DNA of 64,000 bases from an uncultured Paracoccaceae bacterium. Its GTDB lineage: Bacteria > Pseudomonadota > Alphaproteobacteria > Rhodobacterales > Rhodobacteraceae. Positions 33,631-43,484 of the stretch are shown here, in pieces. The stretch is taken from the NCBI GenBank assembly GCA_947493745.1, contig CANLSM010000001.1, forward strand, positions 1 to 64,000, written 5' to 3'. Under the pieces are notes generated by a model. That model did not search any database. It was not told the DNA's origin and worked only from the letters and a program-made list of their open reading frames with translations. Position numbers and translations under genes: made by a program. Each line of letters opens with the position of its first letter. Position 1 is the first letter of the stretch.

Positions 33631-34553
33631 CAGTTCAACTCCTCCAGTCTCTTTTCCTGCCGCCCGATCAGACGGTCCACCTCTGCCCGGGATGCGGCCG
33701 AGAGCGGCACACCGGGGCGCCGCAAGGCCGGGTCAGCGATGATCCCTCTTTTGGCGAGAACGTATTTGCGCACCGCCAGACCAAGCCCCGGTTGCTGCTC
33801 GAACCGCGCCAGAGGCAGATAGGCATCAAAGATGTCCTGCGCGCGATCCATCGCGCCGCTGGCATGGTGCTGAACGACGCTGACCATCATTTCGGGATAG
33901 GCGAAACCGGTCATCGCCCCATCCGCACCACGGGCCATCTCTTCCGGCAGAAACAGGCCGCCATTGCCGCAAAGGATCGATATGTGCCGATCCAGAAACC
34001 CGTCCGAACGCAGGGTCGAGATCTTTTCCAGACCGGGCCAGTCCTCATGCTTGAGACAGACACAACCCGGCAGGTCCCGCACGATCCGGGCGATCACCCT
34101 GGGCGCAATCTGAACACCGGTCGCAAGCGGAAAGTCCTGCAGGACGAAAGGGGCCTCACCGATCACCTCGGCTGCCTGCGTGTAGTAGGTGACAATCTGA
34201 TCATCCGTCCTGAGCGATCCCGGCGGCGCAATCATGACCGCCGAAGCTCCATCATCCATCACCATGGCCGCAAGGGTCTCGATCTGGGCAAACCCGGCTG
34301 CGGAGACCCCCACGACCACCGGCACACGGCCCGCGACACGTGCGAGAATACGGCGCACGACTGCCTGCGACTCCTCGACCGTCAGCTTTGGCGCCTCCCC
34401 CATCATGCCGAGTACCGTCAACCCGGTCGCACCCGCATCGAGGTAGAAATCGACCATCCGGTCGCAGCTTTCCATGTCGATCGAACCGTCTCGATGAAAT
34501 GGCGTGACAGCGATGACGAAAACCCCTTTCGCCGCTTCGGTCAAATGGCCCAT
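33630..34553 (-). CDS. Dihydrodipicolinate synthase family protein (DapA/NAL-type lyase)
   Basis: A 307-residue (beta/alpha)8 aldolase or lyase forming a Schiff base. The active-site Lys is in CVCLKHEDWPG. The phosphate/carboxylate loop GMMGEAPKLTVEE corresponds to the usual GTTGE with Met in place of one Thr. The position of the catalytic Tyr (normally YN-x-P) reads LQDFPLATG, so that Tyr is replaced, as in some catabolic subgroups. A retro-aldol or hydrolytic step on a 2-oxo-acid is plausible. It lies between the SDR and the hydantoin-racemase-like gene. Confidence 0.85.
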   Translation of the reverse strand: MGHLTEAAKGVFVIAVTPFHRDGSIDMESCDRMVDFYLDAGATGLTVLGMMGEAPKLTVEESQAVVRRILARVAGRVPVVVGVSAAGFAQIETLAAMVMDDGASAVMIAPPGSLRTDDQIVTYYTQAAEVIGEAPFVLQDFPLATGVQIAPRVIARIVRDLPGCVCLKHEDWPGLEKISTLRSDGFLDRHISILCGNGGLFLPEEMARGADGAMTGFAYPEMMVSVVQHHASGAMDRAQDIFDAYLPLARFEQQPGLGLAVRKYVLAKRGIIADPALRRPGVPLSAASRAEVDRLIGRQEKRLEELN

Positions 34554-34563
34554 TCTCTCTCCC

Positions 34564-35223
34564 TCAATGTATCGTTTGCAGAGCGACCCGACCGACCGCC
34601 ATCGCGGTGGCCGCCTGACAGGGCTCGATCACCGGAATGCCCAGATGCGCCTCAAGATCAGCGCGGAAGGCCGTCATTCCGGCACATCCCAGGATCAGGA
34701 CATCCGCCGCCCGGTCGTCCCGCAGGACCCCGCCGACGGCTTTCAGACGAGCGAAGGTCCGATCCCGGTCGGCAAGCTCGGCCACACCGAGTTCCAGCGG
34801 CATATCGCCAGCGAGCCGGTCCATCACCCCCATCGCCCCAAGATAACGCATATGCCGCGGAATGGATTGAGACAGGATCGAGATGATCCCGAACCGCTGA
34901 CCCATCGTCATAGCCGTCAGAACAGCGCTCTCGGCGATGCCCAGAACCGGGTGCGCCGACTGTTCCCTAAGGGCAGCAAGTCCGGGATCCGAGAAGCAGG
35001 CAATCACAAAGGCGCTCGCGTCGGTCTCAAGCTCGGCACAATGGCTCAGCAAGGGGCCGACGATCCCGTCAACATGTGCCTGCGTTTCGATCCCCGGCGG
35101 CCCCTCGGCAAGGGTTCGCACCTCGATCCCGACCGGGCTCACCGCGCGGATCGGATCAATTGCGCGATCAATGCCATCACTCACATGCTGGCTGCTGTTG
35201 GGATTGATGACGAATATGGTCAA
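34564..35223 (-). CDS. Asp/Glu/hydantoin racemase family protein
   Basis: A 219-residue cofactor-independent racemase. The start TIFVINPNSSQHVSDGID and the two catalytic Cys regions (FVIACFSDPGLAAL and LILGCAGMTAF) are those of hydantoin and related racemases. It would equilibrate enantiomers of a hydantoin-like or allantoin-like compound. It is 10 bases upstream of the DapA-type gene. The hydantoinase encoded divergently at 35759 strongly supports a hydantoin-type substrate. Confidence 0.88.
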   Translation of the reverse strand: MTIFVINPNSSQHVSDGIDRAIDPIRAVSPVGIEVRTLAEGPPGIETQAHVDGIVGPLLSHCAELETDASAFVIACFSDPGLAALREQSAHPVLGIAESAVLTAMTMGQRFGIISILSQSIPRHMRYLGAMGVMDRLAGDMPLELGVAELADRDRTFARLKAVGGVLRDDRAADVLILGCAGMTAFRADLEAHLGIPVIEPCQAATAMAVGRVALQTIH

Positions 35224-35273
35224 GCGGTGTCTCCGGTTTCGTGCACTCTGGCAGTGTTTGAGAGCTTTGAAAA

Positions 35274-35672
35274 TCAGTGACCGGGTTTCGCGGTCTGTAT
35301 CTCGATCTGATAGCCCTCAGGGTCGAGGAACGTGAAGGCCCGGATCCCCAGTTCTTCATTCTCGCGCAGCGCACTCAGGCCCTCCGGCCCTTCATGACAG
35401 ATCCATGCGTACCATTCGTCAACATCGGAAACCCGCATGCAGAACTGGCTCGTCTTTGCCTCGGCCCAGTTCTGCATGCCACGGGCCTCGTCGACCAGAC
35501 CGATATGAGATCGCCCGTCAACAAGATAGATTTTCGACCAGCCCTGATCGATCGCCAGCGTGAACCCCATGACATGCTCATAGAATGCCATCGCAGCGGG
35601 AAGGTCGCGATAATACTGGAAGGTCACGGTCAGAACTGCCCCGCCTTCCGGTCGTCTGACGCTGCCGGTCAT
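35274..35672 (-). CDS. VOC superfamily (glyoxalase-like) protein
   Basis: A 132-residue protein with the beta-alpha-beta-beta-beta module of the vicinal-oxygen-chelate fold. YYRDLPAAMAFYEHVMGFTLAIDQGWSKIY is the typical opening (core DLPAAMAFYEHVMGF), and FTFLDPEGYQIEIQT the end, with the usual metal Glu. The exact reaction, isomerase or dioxygenase-like, cannot be told. It is the first gene of the leftward group (VOC, racemase, DapA-type, SDR) and shares the gap with the divergent hydantoinase gene. Confidence 0.85.
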   Translation of the reverse strand: MTGSVRRPEGGAVLTVTFQYYRDLPAAMAFYEHVMGFTLAIDQGWSKIYLVDGRSHIGLVDEARGMQNWAEAKTSQFCMRVSDVDEWYAWICHEGPEGLSALRENEELGIRAFTFLDPEGYQIEIQTAKPGH

Positions 35673-35705
35673 GTCACCTCGCCCAACTGAAGAACTGGTT
35701 TGCAG

Positions 35706-35716
35706 ATTGTATACAT
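35706..35716. promoter_or_regulatory. Palindrome in the VOC/hydantoinase divergent gap
   Basis: TGTATACA at 35708-35715 is a perfect 8-base palindrome, placed about midway in the 86-base divergent gap. GntR-FCD regulators often bind TTGTATACAA-like sites in related bacteria. No regulator gene is beside this locus in the window, so the binding protein is unknown. Confidence 0.4.
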
Positions 35717-35758
35717 CCGGTATGGTGAAGCGCGAAACGCAAATGATGGAGCATGTCG

Positions 35759-37141
35759 ATGACCCAGAAGGCAGACCTCGTCATCCGGGCCGGCGAGGTC
35801 GTCTCGGACGGCGTGCTCCGCAAGGCCGACATTGCGATAACGGACGACAGGATAACAAGGGTCGGCCCTGATCTTCCCGGGGGTCTGGAGGAGATCGACG
35901 CCACCGGGCATCTCGTCCTGCCCGGCGGCGTCGACACACATTGCCATATCGAGCAGGTATCTGGTGCAGGGCTTCTGAACGCTGATACGTTCGAGAGTGC
36001 CACGCGTTCGGCCATCTTCGGGGGCACGACCACGGTGGTTTCCTTTGCCGCGCAACATCCCGGTCAGCGCATTCGTGATGTTGTCGCCGACTATGCCCAT
36101 CTCGCCCGGCGGGGTGCGCTGGTCGATTATGCGTTCCATATGATCGTCGCAGATATCAGCGGTGAAAACCTTGCGCGCGATATCCCCGATCTGATTGCGA
36201 AAGGGCATCGTTCCATCAAGATTTTCACAACCTATGACAAGGTCCGTCTTGATGATCATGCCATACTCGATGTGCTGACCAAGGCGAGAGAGGCTGGCGC
36301 TCTGGTTTGCTTTCATGCCGAGAATGATGGCCTGATCCGGCATATGACCGCCCGGCTTCTGGCGGACGGCAAGACCGCGCCGCGCTATCACGCACAATCC
36401 CATCCCCGGGAGGCAGAGATCGAGGCCATCGCGCGAATGTGCCGTTTCGCAGAGTTCACGGGTGCAGCGATCATGATTTTCCACGTCTCGACCCGCGAAG
36501 GGGCAGAGGTGATCCGGGCCGCTCGAAGGCGCGGCATTTCCGTGCAGGCAGAGACATGCCCGCATTACCTGTTCATGACCGGGGATATTCTCGGTCAGGA
36601 TCGCGCTGCGCGGTTCATGTGCTCACCCCCGCAGCGCGAACCGGACGACCAGAATGCGCTATGGGAGGCAATCGAGGACCGCACCATAGGGCTTGTGACC
36701 TCCGATCATGCGCCTTACCGGATGGACGGCGACGGGAAATTCGCCAACGGAAAGGACGCGCCTTTCAACCGGATCGCCAACGGAATGCCGGGCCTGGAAA
36801 CCCGCCTTCCGCTGATGTTCAACGCCATGGTCACAACGGGACGTCTTGGTCTGGAAAAGTTCGTCGAGCTTACCGCCACTGCCCCTGCCCGCGCCTTCGG
36901 CCTGACGTGCAAGGGCGAAATTGCCGAGGGGTTCGATGCGGATATCGCGATCTGGGACCCCGAGGCGGTCTACACCTATGGAGACAACGACCTGCATGAC
37001 AATGTCGGCTACAATCCGTTCGCCGGTACGACGGTGAAGGGGATGCCGGTGCAGGTCATCTCGCAAGGTGTCGTGGTCTTGCGTGACGGTGAGATGCTGG
37101 GCGCACCCGGAAGGGGCCGACATATCGCGATGAACCGATGA
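35759..37141 (+). CDS. Dihydropyrimidinase/hydantoinase family cyclic amidohydrolase
   Basis: A 460-residue metal-dependent amidohydrolase that opens cyclic diamides. The metal motif is DTHCHIE, the carboxylated Lys lies in SIKIFTTYDK, further ligands are in VCFHAEN and MIFHVSTREG, and the last Asp in LVTSDHAPYRMDG. CPHYLFM and TATAPARAFGL are typical of D-hydantoinases and dihydropyrimidinases. ATG at 35759 is preferred to 35753 because GGAG then has normal spacing. The divergent racemase, lyase and SDR genes suggest a hydantoin-like substrate rather than pyrimidines. No carbamoylase gene is seen here. Confidence 0.9.
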   Translation: MTQKADLVIRAGEVVSDGVLRKADIAITDDRITRVGPDLPGGLEEIDATGHLVLPGGVDTHCHIEQVSGAGLLNADTFESATRSAIFGGTTTVVSFAAQHPGQRIRDVVADYAHLARRGALVDYAFHMIVADISGENLARDIPDLIAKGHRSIKIFTTYDKVRLDDHAILDVLTKAREAGALVCFHAENDGLIRHMTARLLADGKTAPRYHAQSHPREAEIEAIARMCRFAEFTGAAIMIFHVSTREGAEVIRAARRRGISVQAETCPHYLFMTGDILGQDRAARFMCSPPQREPDDQNALWEAIEDRTIGLVTSDHAPYRMDGDGKFANGKDAPFNRIANGMPGLETRLPLMFNAMVTTGRLGLEKFVELTATAPARAFGLTCKGEIAEGFDADIAIWDPEAVYTYGDNDLHDNVGYNPFAGTTVKGMPVQVISQGVVVLRDGEMLGAPGRGRHIAMNR

Positions 37142-37211
37142 AACCATCTGATGCGCGAATGATCCGGTTGGGGAGTGGTGATTTTCTCTCCCCGCACCTA
37201 TCTTGCCCTGC

Positions 37212-37667
37212 ATGACAAGGATTTTCATTGATGCGGACGCCTGTCCGGTGAAGGACGAGACCTTCCGTATTGCAGACCGGCACAAGCTGCAGGTTTACGT
37301 GGTCTCCAACGGCGGGATCCGGCCCAATCCGCACCCGCTGGTTCAGACCGTGGTCGTGGATGACGGCCCCGATGTCGCGGATATGTGGATTGCCGAGCGG
37401 GTCGGTTCCGGCGACATCTGCGTAACGGGAGACATCCCGCTGGCCGCAAAAGTGCTGGAAGCCGGTGCGGATGCCATCCGTCATTCGGGCGAGGTGTTTA
37501 CGACCGCAAATATCGGCAACCAGCTTGCGATGCGCGATCTGATGGCGGATCTGCGGGCGGCCAATCCGCTCAATCAGGGTGGAGGCGGCAGGCCGTTTTC
37601 CAAGGCGGACCGGTCACGCTTTCTCAATGCGCTGGAAACGCTCGTGCGCAAGGCCAGACAGGTGTGA
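37212..37667 (+). CDS. DUF188 (YaiI/YqxD) family protein
   Basis: A 151-residue protein of the UPF0178 family. Typical motifs are RIFIDADACPVKDE, VDDGPDVADMWIAERV, CVTGDIPLAAKVLEAGA and NQGGGGRPFSKADRSRF. The acidic residues in DADACPVKDE and the TGDIPLA segment fit a PIN-like, metal-binding fold, but activity is not established. ATG at 37212 is the family start. It converges with selO, with one base between the stops. Confidence 0.9.
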   Translation: MTRIFIDADACPVKDETFRIADRHKLQVYVVSNGGIRPNPHPLVQTVVVDDGPDVADMWIAERVGSGDICVTGDIPLAAKVLEAGADAIRHSGEVFTTANIGNQLAMRDLMADLRAANPLNQGGGGRPFSKADRSRFLNALETLVRKARQV

Positions 37668-37668
37668 C

Positions 37669-39069
37669 TCAGGTGCCGCAGAAGGTTTGAAGCACCTCTT
37701 CTTCGGGCTCGGGCGGCTGCCGGTAGGACAGGTCCGCATCCCCGTCAAAGGGCGTGGCGAGTGCATCGGTCAACGCCTCGAAGACAGCGAAGTCCCCTGA
37801 GACGCCCGCATCAATCGCCCGCTGCACCTGATGGTTTCGGGCGATGATCTGCGGGTTGACCGGCTCCGTCTCCGGCTCCCGCGCGCGACGGGTATGCCAT
37901 GCCTCCAACCAGTCGGTCAGAGGGGCCAGCGTGGCATCCGCCGTGCCGAGGGCCGCAAAGGTATTGGTGAAATCCATCTTCTCCGCCGCCATCCGGTCCA
38001 GCAGATCCATGGCCAGAGGAATATCGTCCTCCTCCTCGGTACTCAGACCGAGCTTGACGCGGAAAGCCTTTGCCCAGGCGGCCTGGTAAAGCGCCGGGAA
38101 TCCGTCGAGCGCGCCCGTCGCAAGCTCAATCGCGCGATCCTTGTCCGCATCAATCAGAGGCACCAGAGAGCTGGCCAGCTGCGCGAGGTTCCAGTGCGCC
38201 AGCGTCGGCTGGTTCTTGTAGGCATACCGGCCCTGCTGGTCGATGGAACTGAAGACCGTGTCAGGATGATAGATGTCCATGAACGCGCATGGCCCGTAGT
38301 CGATGGTCTCGCCCGCGACCGACATGTTGTCAGTGTTCATCACCCCGTGGATGAAGCCGACGCTCATCCAGTCGGCGATCAGCTTTGCCTGCCGTGCGAT
38401 CACAGCCTCCAACAGGGCGAGCGCGGGGCGGTCGGCCTCCAACCCCTCCGGGTAGTGACGCGCAAGGGCGTGATCGGAGAGGGTCTGCAGCGCGTCAACA
38501 TCCTGTCGGGCGACGAAATACTGGAAAGTGCCGACGCGGATATGGCTGGAGGCGACGCGGGTCAGCACCGCACCGGGCAGCGGTGTCTCGCGCAGGACGA
38601 TATCGCCGGTGGTCACGGCGGCCAGCGCGCGTGTGGTCGGGATACCGAGGGCAAACATGGCCTCGGAGACGATGTATTCGCGCAGAACCGGCCCCAGCCA
38701 AGCCCGCCCGTCCCCCATCCGCGAAAACGGCGTCGGGCCGGAACCCTTGAGCTGAATGTCCCGCCTGCCGTTTTGGCCCTCGACCTCGCCCAGAAGGATC
38801 GCCCGACCGTCACCAAGCTGTGGTGACCAGCCGCCGAACTGATGTCCGGCATAGGCCTGTGCCAACGGCTCCGCACCCTCGGGCACATGGTTCCCGGCCA
38901 TGGTCGCCACGCCGTCCTCACTCGTCAGAAATTCCAGGTCCAGTCCAAGTTCCAAGGCCAGTTGCCGGTTCAGCCGGATCAGCCCCGGGTTCGAAACGGG
39001 CGTCGGGTTGAGCCGCGTGTAAAACCGCTCGGGCAGTCGGGAATAGCTGTTGTCAAATGGAATGTGCAT
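37669..39069 (-). CDS. selO: Protein adenylyltransferase SelO (YdiU)
   Basis: A 466-residue pseudokinase-fold enzyme that transfers AMP from ATP to protein hydroxyls. Family features are [19 protein letters not shown] at the start, [40 protein letters not shown], and [25 protein letters not shown], with the ATP-binding Asp. The C-terminus ends in FCGT, keeping the Cys that can form the regulatory disulphide. Proposed role: redox-linked control of metabolic enzymes. ATG at 39069 follows GGGAGAGG. It precedes the DUF4396 gene by 27 bases on the map, though that gene is upstream in transcription. Confidence 0.93.
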   Translation of the reverse strand: MHIPFDNSYSRLPERFYTRLNPTPVSNPGLIRLNRQLALELGLDLEFLTSEDGVATMAGNHVPEGAEPLAQAYAGHQFGGWSPQLGDGRAILLGEVEGQNGRRDIQLKGSGPTPFSRMGDGRAWLGPVLREYIVSEAMFALGIPTTRALAAVTTGDIVLRETPLPGAVLTRVASSHIRVGTFQYFVARQDVDALQTLSDHALARHYPEGLEADRPALALLEAVIARQAKLIADWMSVGFIHGVMNTDNMSVAGETIDYGPCAFMDIYHPDTVFSSIDQQGRYAYKNQPTLAHWNLAQLASSLVPLIDADKDRAIELATGALDGFPALYQAAWAKAFRVKLGLSTEEEDDIPLAMDLLDRMAAEKMDFTNTFAALGTADATLAPLTDWLEAWHTRRAREPETEPVNPQIIARNHQVQRAIDAGVSGDFAVFEALTDALATPFDGDADLSYRQPPEPEEEVLQTFCGT

Positions 39070-39096
39070 GGGCGACCTCTCCCCCAAGAGGTAGGT

Positions 39097-39543
39097 CTAG
39101 TGACAGGCTTTGCCAAGCGCCTTCAGCCGCCAGTAGTTGTACGGCAGGGGCGTGATGAAGCCGGCGAGCAGCATGATCGGCACGACCCACCATGTCAGCT
39201 TGGCGCCACCGGTCAGCAGCACGTCGACAACATTCATCGCCACCTCCATCGAAACCATGGAGATCATCGACATGCCGATGGCCGTCGTGAACGCCGCCTT
39301 CAACGCCATCTGTCGCGAGAGGATCACCGTCTCGAGTGCAATTGAGGTAAGCAGTCCGTTGATGATGGCCAGGGTCATGATGGCCAGTGTAGGCCAGGGG
39401 ATACCGGAGACCTGAAAAAACAGGATCGTTCCGAAATCCCCGATGGAACAGCCCAGCAGACACCAGAGCGTGTTCACACTCGCCGTGCGCCACGTGTGTT
39501 TGCAGCGCCAGTTGAGTCCGGTGATTTGCGCAATCTCTGCCAT
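39097..39543 (-). CDS. DUF4396 membrane protein
   Basis: A 148-residue membrane protein with about four helices. The segment HTWRTASVNTLWCLLGCSIGDFGTILFFQ (key core NTLWCLLGCSIGDFG) and the C-terminal TPLPYNYWRLKALGKACH fit the DUF4396 family. The conserved Cys and Asp within the membrane region, and the terminal Cys-His, could bind a metal or haem; that is inference. It lies on the same strand upstream of selO and next to the photosynthesis cluster boundary. Function is unknown. Confidence 0.8.
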   Translation of the reverse strand: MAEIAQITGLNWRCKHTWRTASVNTLWCLLGCSIGDFGTILFFQVSGIPWPTLAIMTLAIINGLLTSIALETVILSRQMALKAAFTTAIGMSMISMVSMEVAMNVVDVLLTGGAKLTWWVVPIMLLAGFITPLPYNYWRLKALGKACH

Positions 39544-39593
39544 AAACCTAGCTGACCACGCAACGCCTAAGGGTCAATGGCTCAAGTTGTCGC

Positions 39594-40808
39594 TCAGGCC
39601 ACCGCCCGGCTGAGGGCGCACTGGCTCCAGAGGGCGCTCAACGCTCCAACCAGATGGTCGATATCTGCATCCGTGTGCAGCGGTCCGGGCGTGAAGCGCA
39701 GGCGCTCAGTTCCCTTTGGTACCGTGGGATAATTGATCGGCTGCACATAGATGCCGTAGTCATCCATCAGGATGTCAGCGATCTGGCGGCACTTCACGGG
39801 ATCCTTGATCATTACCGGGATGATATGGCTCGGGTTCATCAGATGCGGGATGCCATGGGCGTCCAGTTTGGCGCGCAATTGCGCCACCTGACGGCGCTGC
39901 TGCGCGCGTTCCAGATCGCTTTGCTTGAGATGCTTGATCGAGACCGTGGCACCAGCCGCCACGGCAGGCGGAAGCGCGGTCGTGAAGATGAAACCGGACG
40001 CAAACGAGCGCACGAAATCGCAAAGTTCGGCAGAGCCGGTGATGTAACCGCCCACCACTCCAAAGGCCTTGCCAAGCGTGCCTTCGATGAGGGTGACGCG
40101 ATCCGCGACACCTTCCTGCTCGGACACACCACCGCCATGGGGTCCGTACATGCCCACGGCGTGAACCTCGTCGAGATAGGTCATCGCACCATGCGCCTCG
40201 GCGACATCGCAAATCTCCGCGATCGGAGCGATGTCGCCATCCATGGAATAGACGCTCTCGAAGGCGACAATCTTGGGCGCATCGGGATCACACTCCGCGA
40301 GCTTGCGGTCGAGATCCTCGACATCGTTATGCGCCCAGATTTTCTTCTGCGCCCGCGAATGGCGGATGCCTTCGATCATGGATGCGTGGTTGAGCGCGTC
40401 CGACAGGATTACCGCCCCCGGCAGACGGGAACCAAGGGTGGAAAGTGCCGCCCAGTTCGACACATAGCCCGAGGTGAACAGCAAAGCCGCCTCCTTGGCA
40501 TGCAGATCCGCCAGTTCCTGCTCCAGCAGCAGGTGATAGTGATTGGTGCCCGAGATGTTCCGGGTTCCACCTGCCCCTGCACCGCAATGGTCAATGGCGT
40601 CTTTCATCGCCTGCATGACGCTGGGTTTCTGCCCCATGCCGAGATAGTCGTTCGAGCACCAGACCGTGACCTCGCGCGCGCCGCCCTCGTGGTAGTTCTG
40701 GGCCCGCGGGAACGACCCGCAGCGGCGCTCCAGATCTGCAAAGATACGGTAGTTGCCTTCCTCACGAAGGGCGTCGAGCTGATTGGCAAAGAGCTTATCG
40801 TAATCCAT
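39594..40808 (-). CDS. hemA: 5-aminolevulinate synthase
   Basis: A 404-residue PLP enzyme condensing glycine and succinyl-CoA to 5-aminolevulinate, the first step to haem and bacteriochlorophyll in alphaproteobacteria. Features include [49 protein letters not shown], and the PLP Lys in [15 protein letters not shown]. Length is normal. It is the last gene of the leftward bchF-to-hemA operon and overlaps puhE by 14 bases. Its inclusion places precursor supply under the same control as the pigment genes. Confidence 0.96.
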   Translation of the reverse strand: MDYDKLFANQLDALREEGNYRIFADLERRCGSFPRAQNYHEGGAREVTVWCSNDYLGMGQKPSVMQAMKDAIDHCGAGAGGTRNISGTNHYHLLLEQELADLHAKEAALLFTSGYVSNWAALSTLGSRLPGAVILSDALNHASMIEGIRHSRAQKKIWAHNDVEDLDRKLAECDPDAPKIVAFESVYSMDGDIAPIAEICDVAEAHGAMTYLDEVHAVGMYGPHGGGVSEQEGVADRVTLIEGTLGKAFGVVGGYITGSAELCDFVRSFASGFIFTTALPPAVAAGATVSIKHLKQSDLERAQQRRQVAQLRAKLDAHGIPHLMNPSHIIPVMIKDPVKCRQIADILMDDYGIYVQPINYPTVPKGTERLRFTPGPLHTDADIDHLVGALSALWSQCALSRAVA

Positions 40809-41619
40809 GTGCGTCCTCGGTCAGATAGGCGGTTTTTGTCGGGTCGTTCGGGTCCTGATCAGGCAGAAGCCAGCGCCAGAGCTTCGCGTCGGGGATGGGC
40901 AGAACCATCACCCAATGCTCAACCATCGCCAGGCCGGTCAGCGCCGCAAGCAGGGCGAAGCCAACACCGGTCGTGGCATCGGGCGCCGAGATCAGCCGCT
41001 CCAGAAAGCACCCCAGCGCGAAGCAAAGCGCCGTGATAGAAACCGGAAACACCCAGTTCATGCGCGCGCGCCGGAAATGGCTGGGCAGATGGGCAAGCGG
41101 TTTGGGCAGAAACTCCACATTGATGTTCGGCACTCCGAAAAAGAGGTTCAGCTTGGCGCTGATCCGGGCGAAAAAGAGGATCAGAAAGGTCCACATTCCA
41201 AACGTATTGTCCGCCTGCCAGCAGAGAACCATGATCCAGATCAAACTGGCCGCCAGCAGCATCTCGGAATAGGCGAGCGTCCCCCAAGCCCGGATGAACC
41301 GTTCCCATTCCGGCGTGTCTTCGGGACATGGGGCCGGGTTGGGGCCGGTGATGAGGCCGGTCAGGAAGGCCAGCTCGATCCAGCCCCAGATCGCCAGCGC
41401 CGAGAGGAAGGCGAGATAGACCCCCGCCACATCATCCATACCGCGCGTCAGGTAAATCCCGGCGATGCCCGCGCCAAGAACCGGCAGTGCGGCGAGCGTG
41501 AGCATCTTATGCGCTCGGCGCCCATGTCGATCTGCACGCCGCACCGCCACAAGGATCGCGCCGGTGGAAAACCACCAGACGAAAAGCGCAAACGCGCCCG
41601 CGATCCAGGCAGACCCCAT
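40795..41619 (-). CDS. puhE: Photosynthetic complex assembly protein PuhE
   Basis: A 274-residue membrane protein of DUF3623 with about seven helices. The central [24 protein letters not shown] (key core [12 protein letters not shown]) is characteristic. PuhE affects the amount of the reaction centre and light-harvesting complex in Rhodobacter. Its start touches the stop of acsF by one base (41619) and its end overlaps hemA. Known relatives always lie in puh operons, so the assignment is firm even though the mechanism is not. Confidence 0.93.
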   Translation of the reverse strand: MGSAWIAGAFALFVWWFSTGAILVAVRRADRHGRRAHKMLTLAALPVLGAGIAGIYLTRGMDDVAGVYLAFLSALAIWGWIELAFLTGLITGPNPAPCPEDTPEWERFIRAWGTLAYSEMLLAASLIWIMVLCWQADNTFGMWTFLILFFARISAKLNLFFGVPNINVEFLPKPLAHLPSHFRRARMNWVFPVSITALCFALGCFLERLISAPDATTGVGFALLAALTGLAMVEHWVMVLPIPDAKLWRWLLPDQDPNDPTKTAYLTEDAHGLR

Positions 41620-42713
41620 CAGTAGCTCGGCACCAGTCGTGAAGACACGGGCGGCGTGTTGGACTTCACAGGAATGGTGTAGAGCCGCAGGAAGGCAAAC
41701 CCCGCACGTGCCGTGGCCAGCTTATGCCCGAAAAAACCGGACACACCGCCCTTGCGTTTGGCGGCTTCCATATCGGCAAACGCCGCACGCATGGCCGCCA
41801 GACCCTTGGCCCAGCGCGGGTGATCAAGGTCGATCTCGATGGGGAAGACCTGCCGGGAGATCTCGGACGTCACTTGCATCACCCGGTGATCATACTCGTC
41901 AATATCCACGCCAAGCGCCTCGTGGAACGCGGGCCGCGCATGGTCGCGCACATTCATCACCGAGAAGACAGCGACCAGAAAGAACCGGATCCAGAGCTTG
42001 TTGAGCCCGCTGGTCAGTTTCGGATCGGTGCGCATCAGCAGCGCGAAAGCCTCACCATGGCTGAACTCGTCATTGCACCATTCCTCAAACCATTTGAAGA
42101 TCGGGTGGAAGCGCTTTTCAGGGTGTTTTTCGAGATGCCGGAAGATCGTGATATAGCGGGCATAACCGATCTTCTCGGACAGATAGGTCGCGTAGTAGAT
42201 GAACTTCGGCTTGAAGTAGGTGTACTTCTTGGCCTTGGTCAGAAAGCCCAGATTAACCCCGATCCCGGCCTCTTTCAGCGCATCGTTGATGAACCCGGCA
42301 TGGCGGGCCTCGTCGCGGGACATATAGCTGAACAGCTCGCAGATATCCGCGTTCGTACCGCGCCGCTTCATCTCCTTGTAGAGCACGCAGCCCGAAAACT
42401 CAGCCGTCAGGGATGAGACCAGAAAGTCGATCAGCTCCTTGCGCAGCTGCGGATCGAGCGCGTCGAAGTCGATCTCGTCCCATTCATCGGTCTTCTTGAA
42501 ATGCCTGCGGTTCGGGTCGGATTTCATCTGCGCGATCAGCACATCCCATTCATCGCGCACCGGGGAGACGTCGATCTTGTCCATCTCGTCGAAATCGGTG
42601 GTGTAGAAGCGGGGATCGAGCAGCGTGGTCTCCGCAGCCATTTCTGTGGTTTCAGACACATGCTTCTTGGCAGCCTTAAGCTCGTCCTGGGAAATCTCTG
42701 CGCGCGCATTCAT
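41619..42713 (-). CDS. acsF: Mg-protoporphyrin IX monomethyl ester oxidative cyclase
   Basis: A 364-residue di-iron oxygenase that forms the fifth ring of bacteriochlorophyll using O2. The ferritin-like iron ligands are seen as Glu in [30 protein letters not shown] (Glu-x-x-His), [15 protein letters not shown] and a later Glu region. [22 protein letters not shown] is also typical (core [14 protein letters not shown]). Presence of AcsF in the operon indicates pigment synthesis under oxic conditions. It overlaps the small gene upstream by 4 bases (ATGA). No anaerobic cyclase gene bchE is seen in the window. Confidence 0.96.
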   Translation of the reverse strand: MNARAEISQDELKAAKKHVSETTEMAAETTLLDPRFYTTDFDEMDKIDVSPVRDEWDVLIAQMKSDPNRRHFKKTDEWDEIDFDALDPQLRKELIDFLVSSLTAEFSGCVLYKEMKRRGTNADICELFSYMSRDEARHAGFINDALKEAGIGVNLGFLTKAKKYTYFKPKFIYYATYLSEKIGYARYITIFRHLEKHPEKRFHPIFKWFEEWCNDEFSHGEAFALLMRTDPKLTSGLNKLWIRFFLVAVFSVMNVRDHARPAFHEALGVDIDEYDHRVMQVTSEISRQVFPIEIDLDHPRWAKGLAAMRAAFADMEAAKRKGGVSGFFGHKLATARAGFAFLRLYTIPVKSNTPPVSSRLVPSY

Positions 42714-43006
42714 AGCCGTATCTCCTCTGAGAAGGAAAATTCACAAAGCTCGATAAACTCCAGATCACCGGTCAGGCGGGTCCAGACCCGCTCGGCCCAT
42801 GTGGCCCGTGTGATGGTTGCCGTTCGGTCCTCGGTGATGACCTCGCCGTAAGCGGCCAGAACGGGCTCGCCATGCACCAGCACCTCGTCACCGGGATGCA
42901 CGACCGCACCATTGTTGAAGCGCACATGCGCGTGCAAACTCTCAAATGTGTGGGAGACCTCAACGGTACAGGGGGCCTCCTCCTTTCTCTTCGCAAAAAT
43001 AGCCAT
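42710..43006 (-). CDS. Small conserved protein of the puh operon
   Basis: A 98-residue soluble protein between puhC and acsF. It has no membrane segment or signal peptide. The centre [22 protein letters not shown] looks like a small beta-barrel (core [13 protein letters not shown]), and the end [15 protein letters not shown] is acidic. ATG at 43006 is chosen since AGGA lies 8 bases upstream; the ATG at 43015 has no spacing. It overlaps acsF by 4 bases, pointing to coupled synthesis. Homologues in this position are known as unnamed open reading frames of roseobacter photosynthesis clusters. A role with the cyclase is an inference from position. Confidence 0.75.
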   Translation of the reverse strand: MAIFAKRKEEAPCTVEVSHTFESLHAHVRFNNGAVVHPGDEVLVHGEPVLAAYGEVITEDRTATITRATWAERVWTRLTGDLEFIELCEFSFSEEIRL

Positions 43007-43007
43007 G

Positions 43008-43472
43008 TTACCCATCCTTTTTTTGTAAGAGCCGCTCAAAGGCAGCTTTGTTGTCGGCCCCGAAGCCGACGAGCTCGGTGCTCCAGCCGGTCAGATCATC
43101 CCTGAGACCAAGGTGACCGTCCGAAAACCGAACAAGGCGCAGAGGCGCGGACGTCTCTATGCCGAATTTCTGACGCTCGCGGTTGAGCGTGAGCCAGATG
43201 ATCGAGACAAACCCGCTTTCACCTGACTTGAGGTCAGCGATGACAGCACCGGTGGTGTCATCAATCACCGTGACCGCCCCGTCACGGGTGCCGTGCAGTT
43301 GCAGAACCCTTTCTTCCAGCACCGGCAAATCGGGCGGAACCCCGACCAGCGGGCGATCCGTCAGGCGGGCATAGCCGGCAATCACGAGGCTGGTTACAAC
43401 AAGCGCTGCAACAGCAATCAGAAGGCCCGTGGGGACCATTTCCTTGTTGCGATCAACCTCGGTACCAGCCAT
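43008..43472 (-). CDS. puhC: Photosynthetic complex assembly protein PuhC
   Basis: A 154-residue protein with a single N-terminal membrane helix (residues ~13-33, TGLLIAVAALVVTSLVIAGYA) and a periplasmic domain. The latter includes VLQLHGTRDGAVTVIDDTTGAVIADLKSGESGFV (key part DGAVTVIDDTTGAVIADL). PuhC is needed for normal assembly of the light-harvesting 1 and reaction-centre complex in Rhodobacter. It lies between puhB (12 bases upstream) and the small 98-residue gene. Confidence 0.9.
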   Translation of the reverse strand: MAGTEVDRNKEMVPTGLLIAVAALVVTSLVIAGYARLTDRPLVGVPPDLPVLEERVLQLHGTRDGAVTVIDDTTGAVIADLKSGESGFVSIIWLTLNRERQKFGIETSAPLRLVRFSDGHLGLRDDLTGWSTELVGFGADNKAAFERLLQKKDG

Positions 43473-43484
43473 CGTTTCTGTCCC

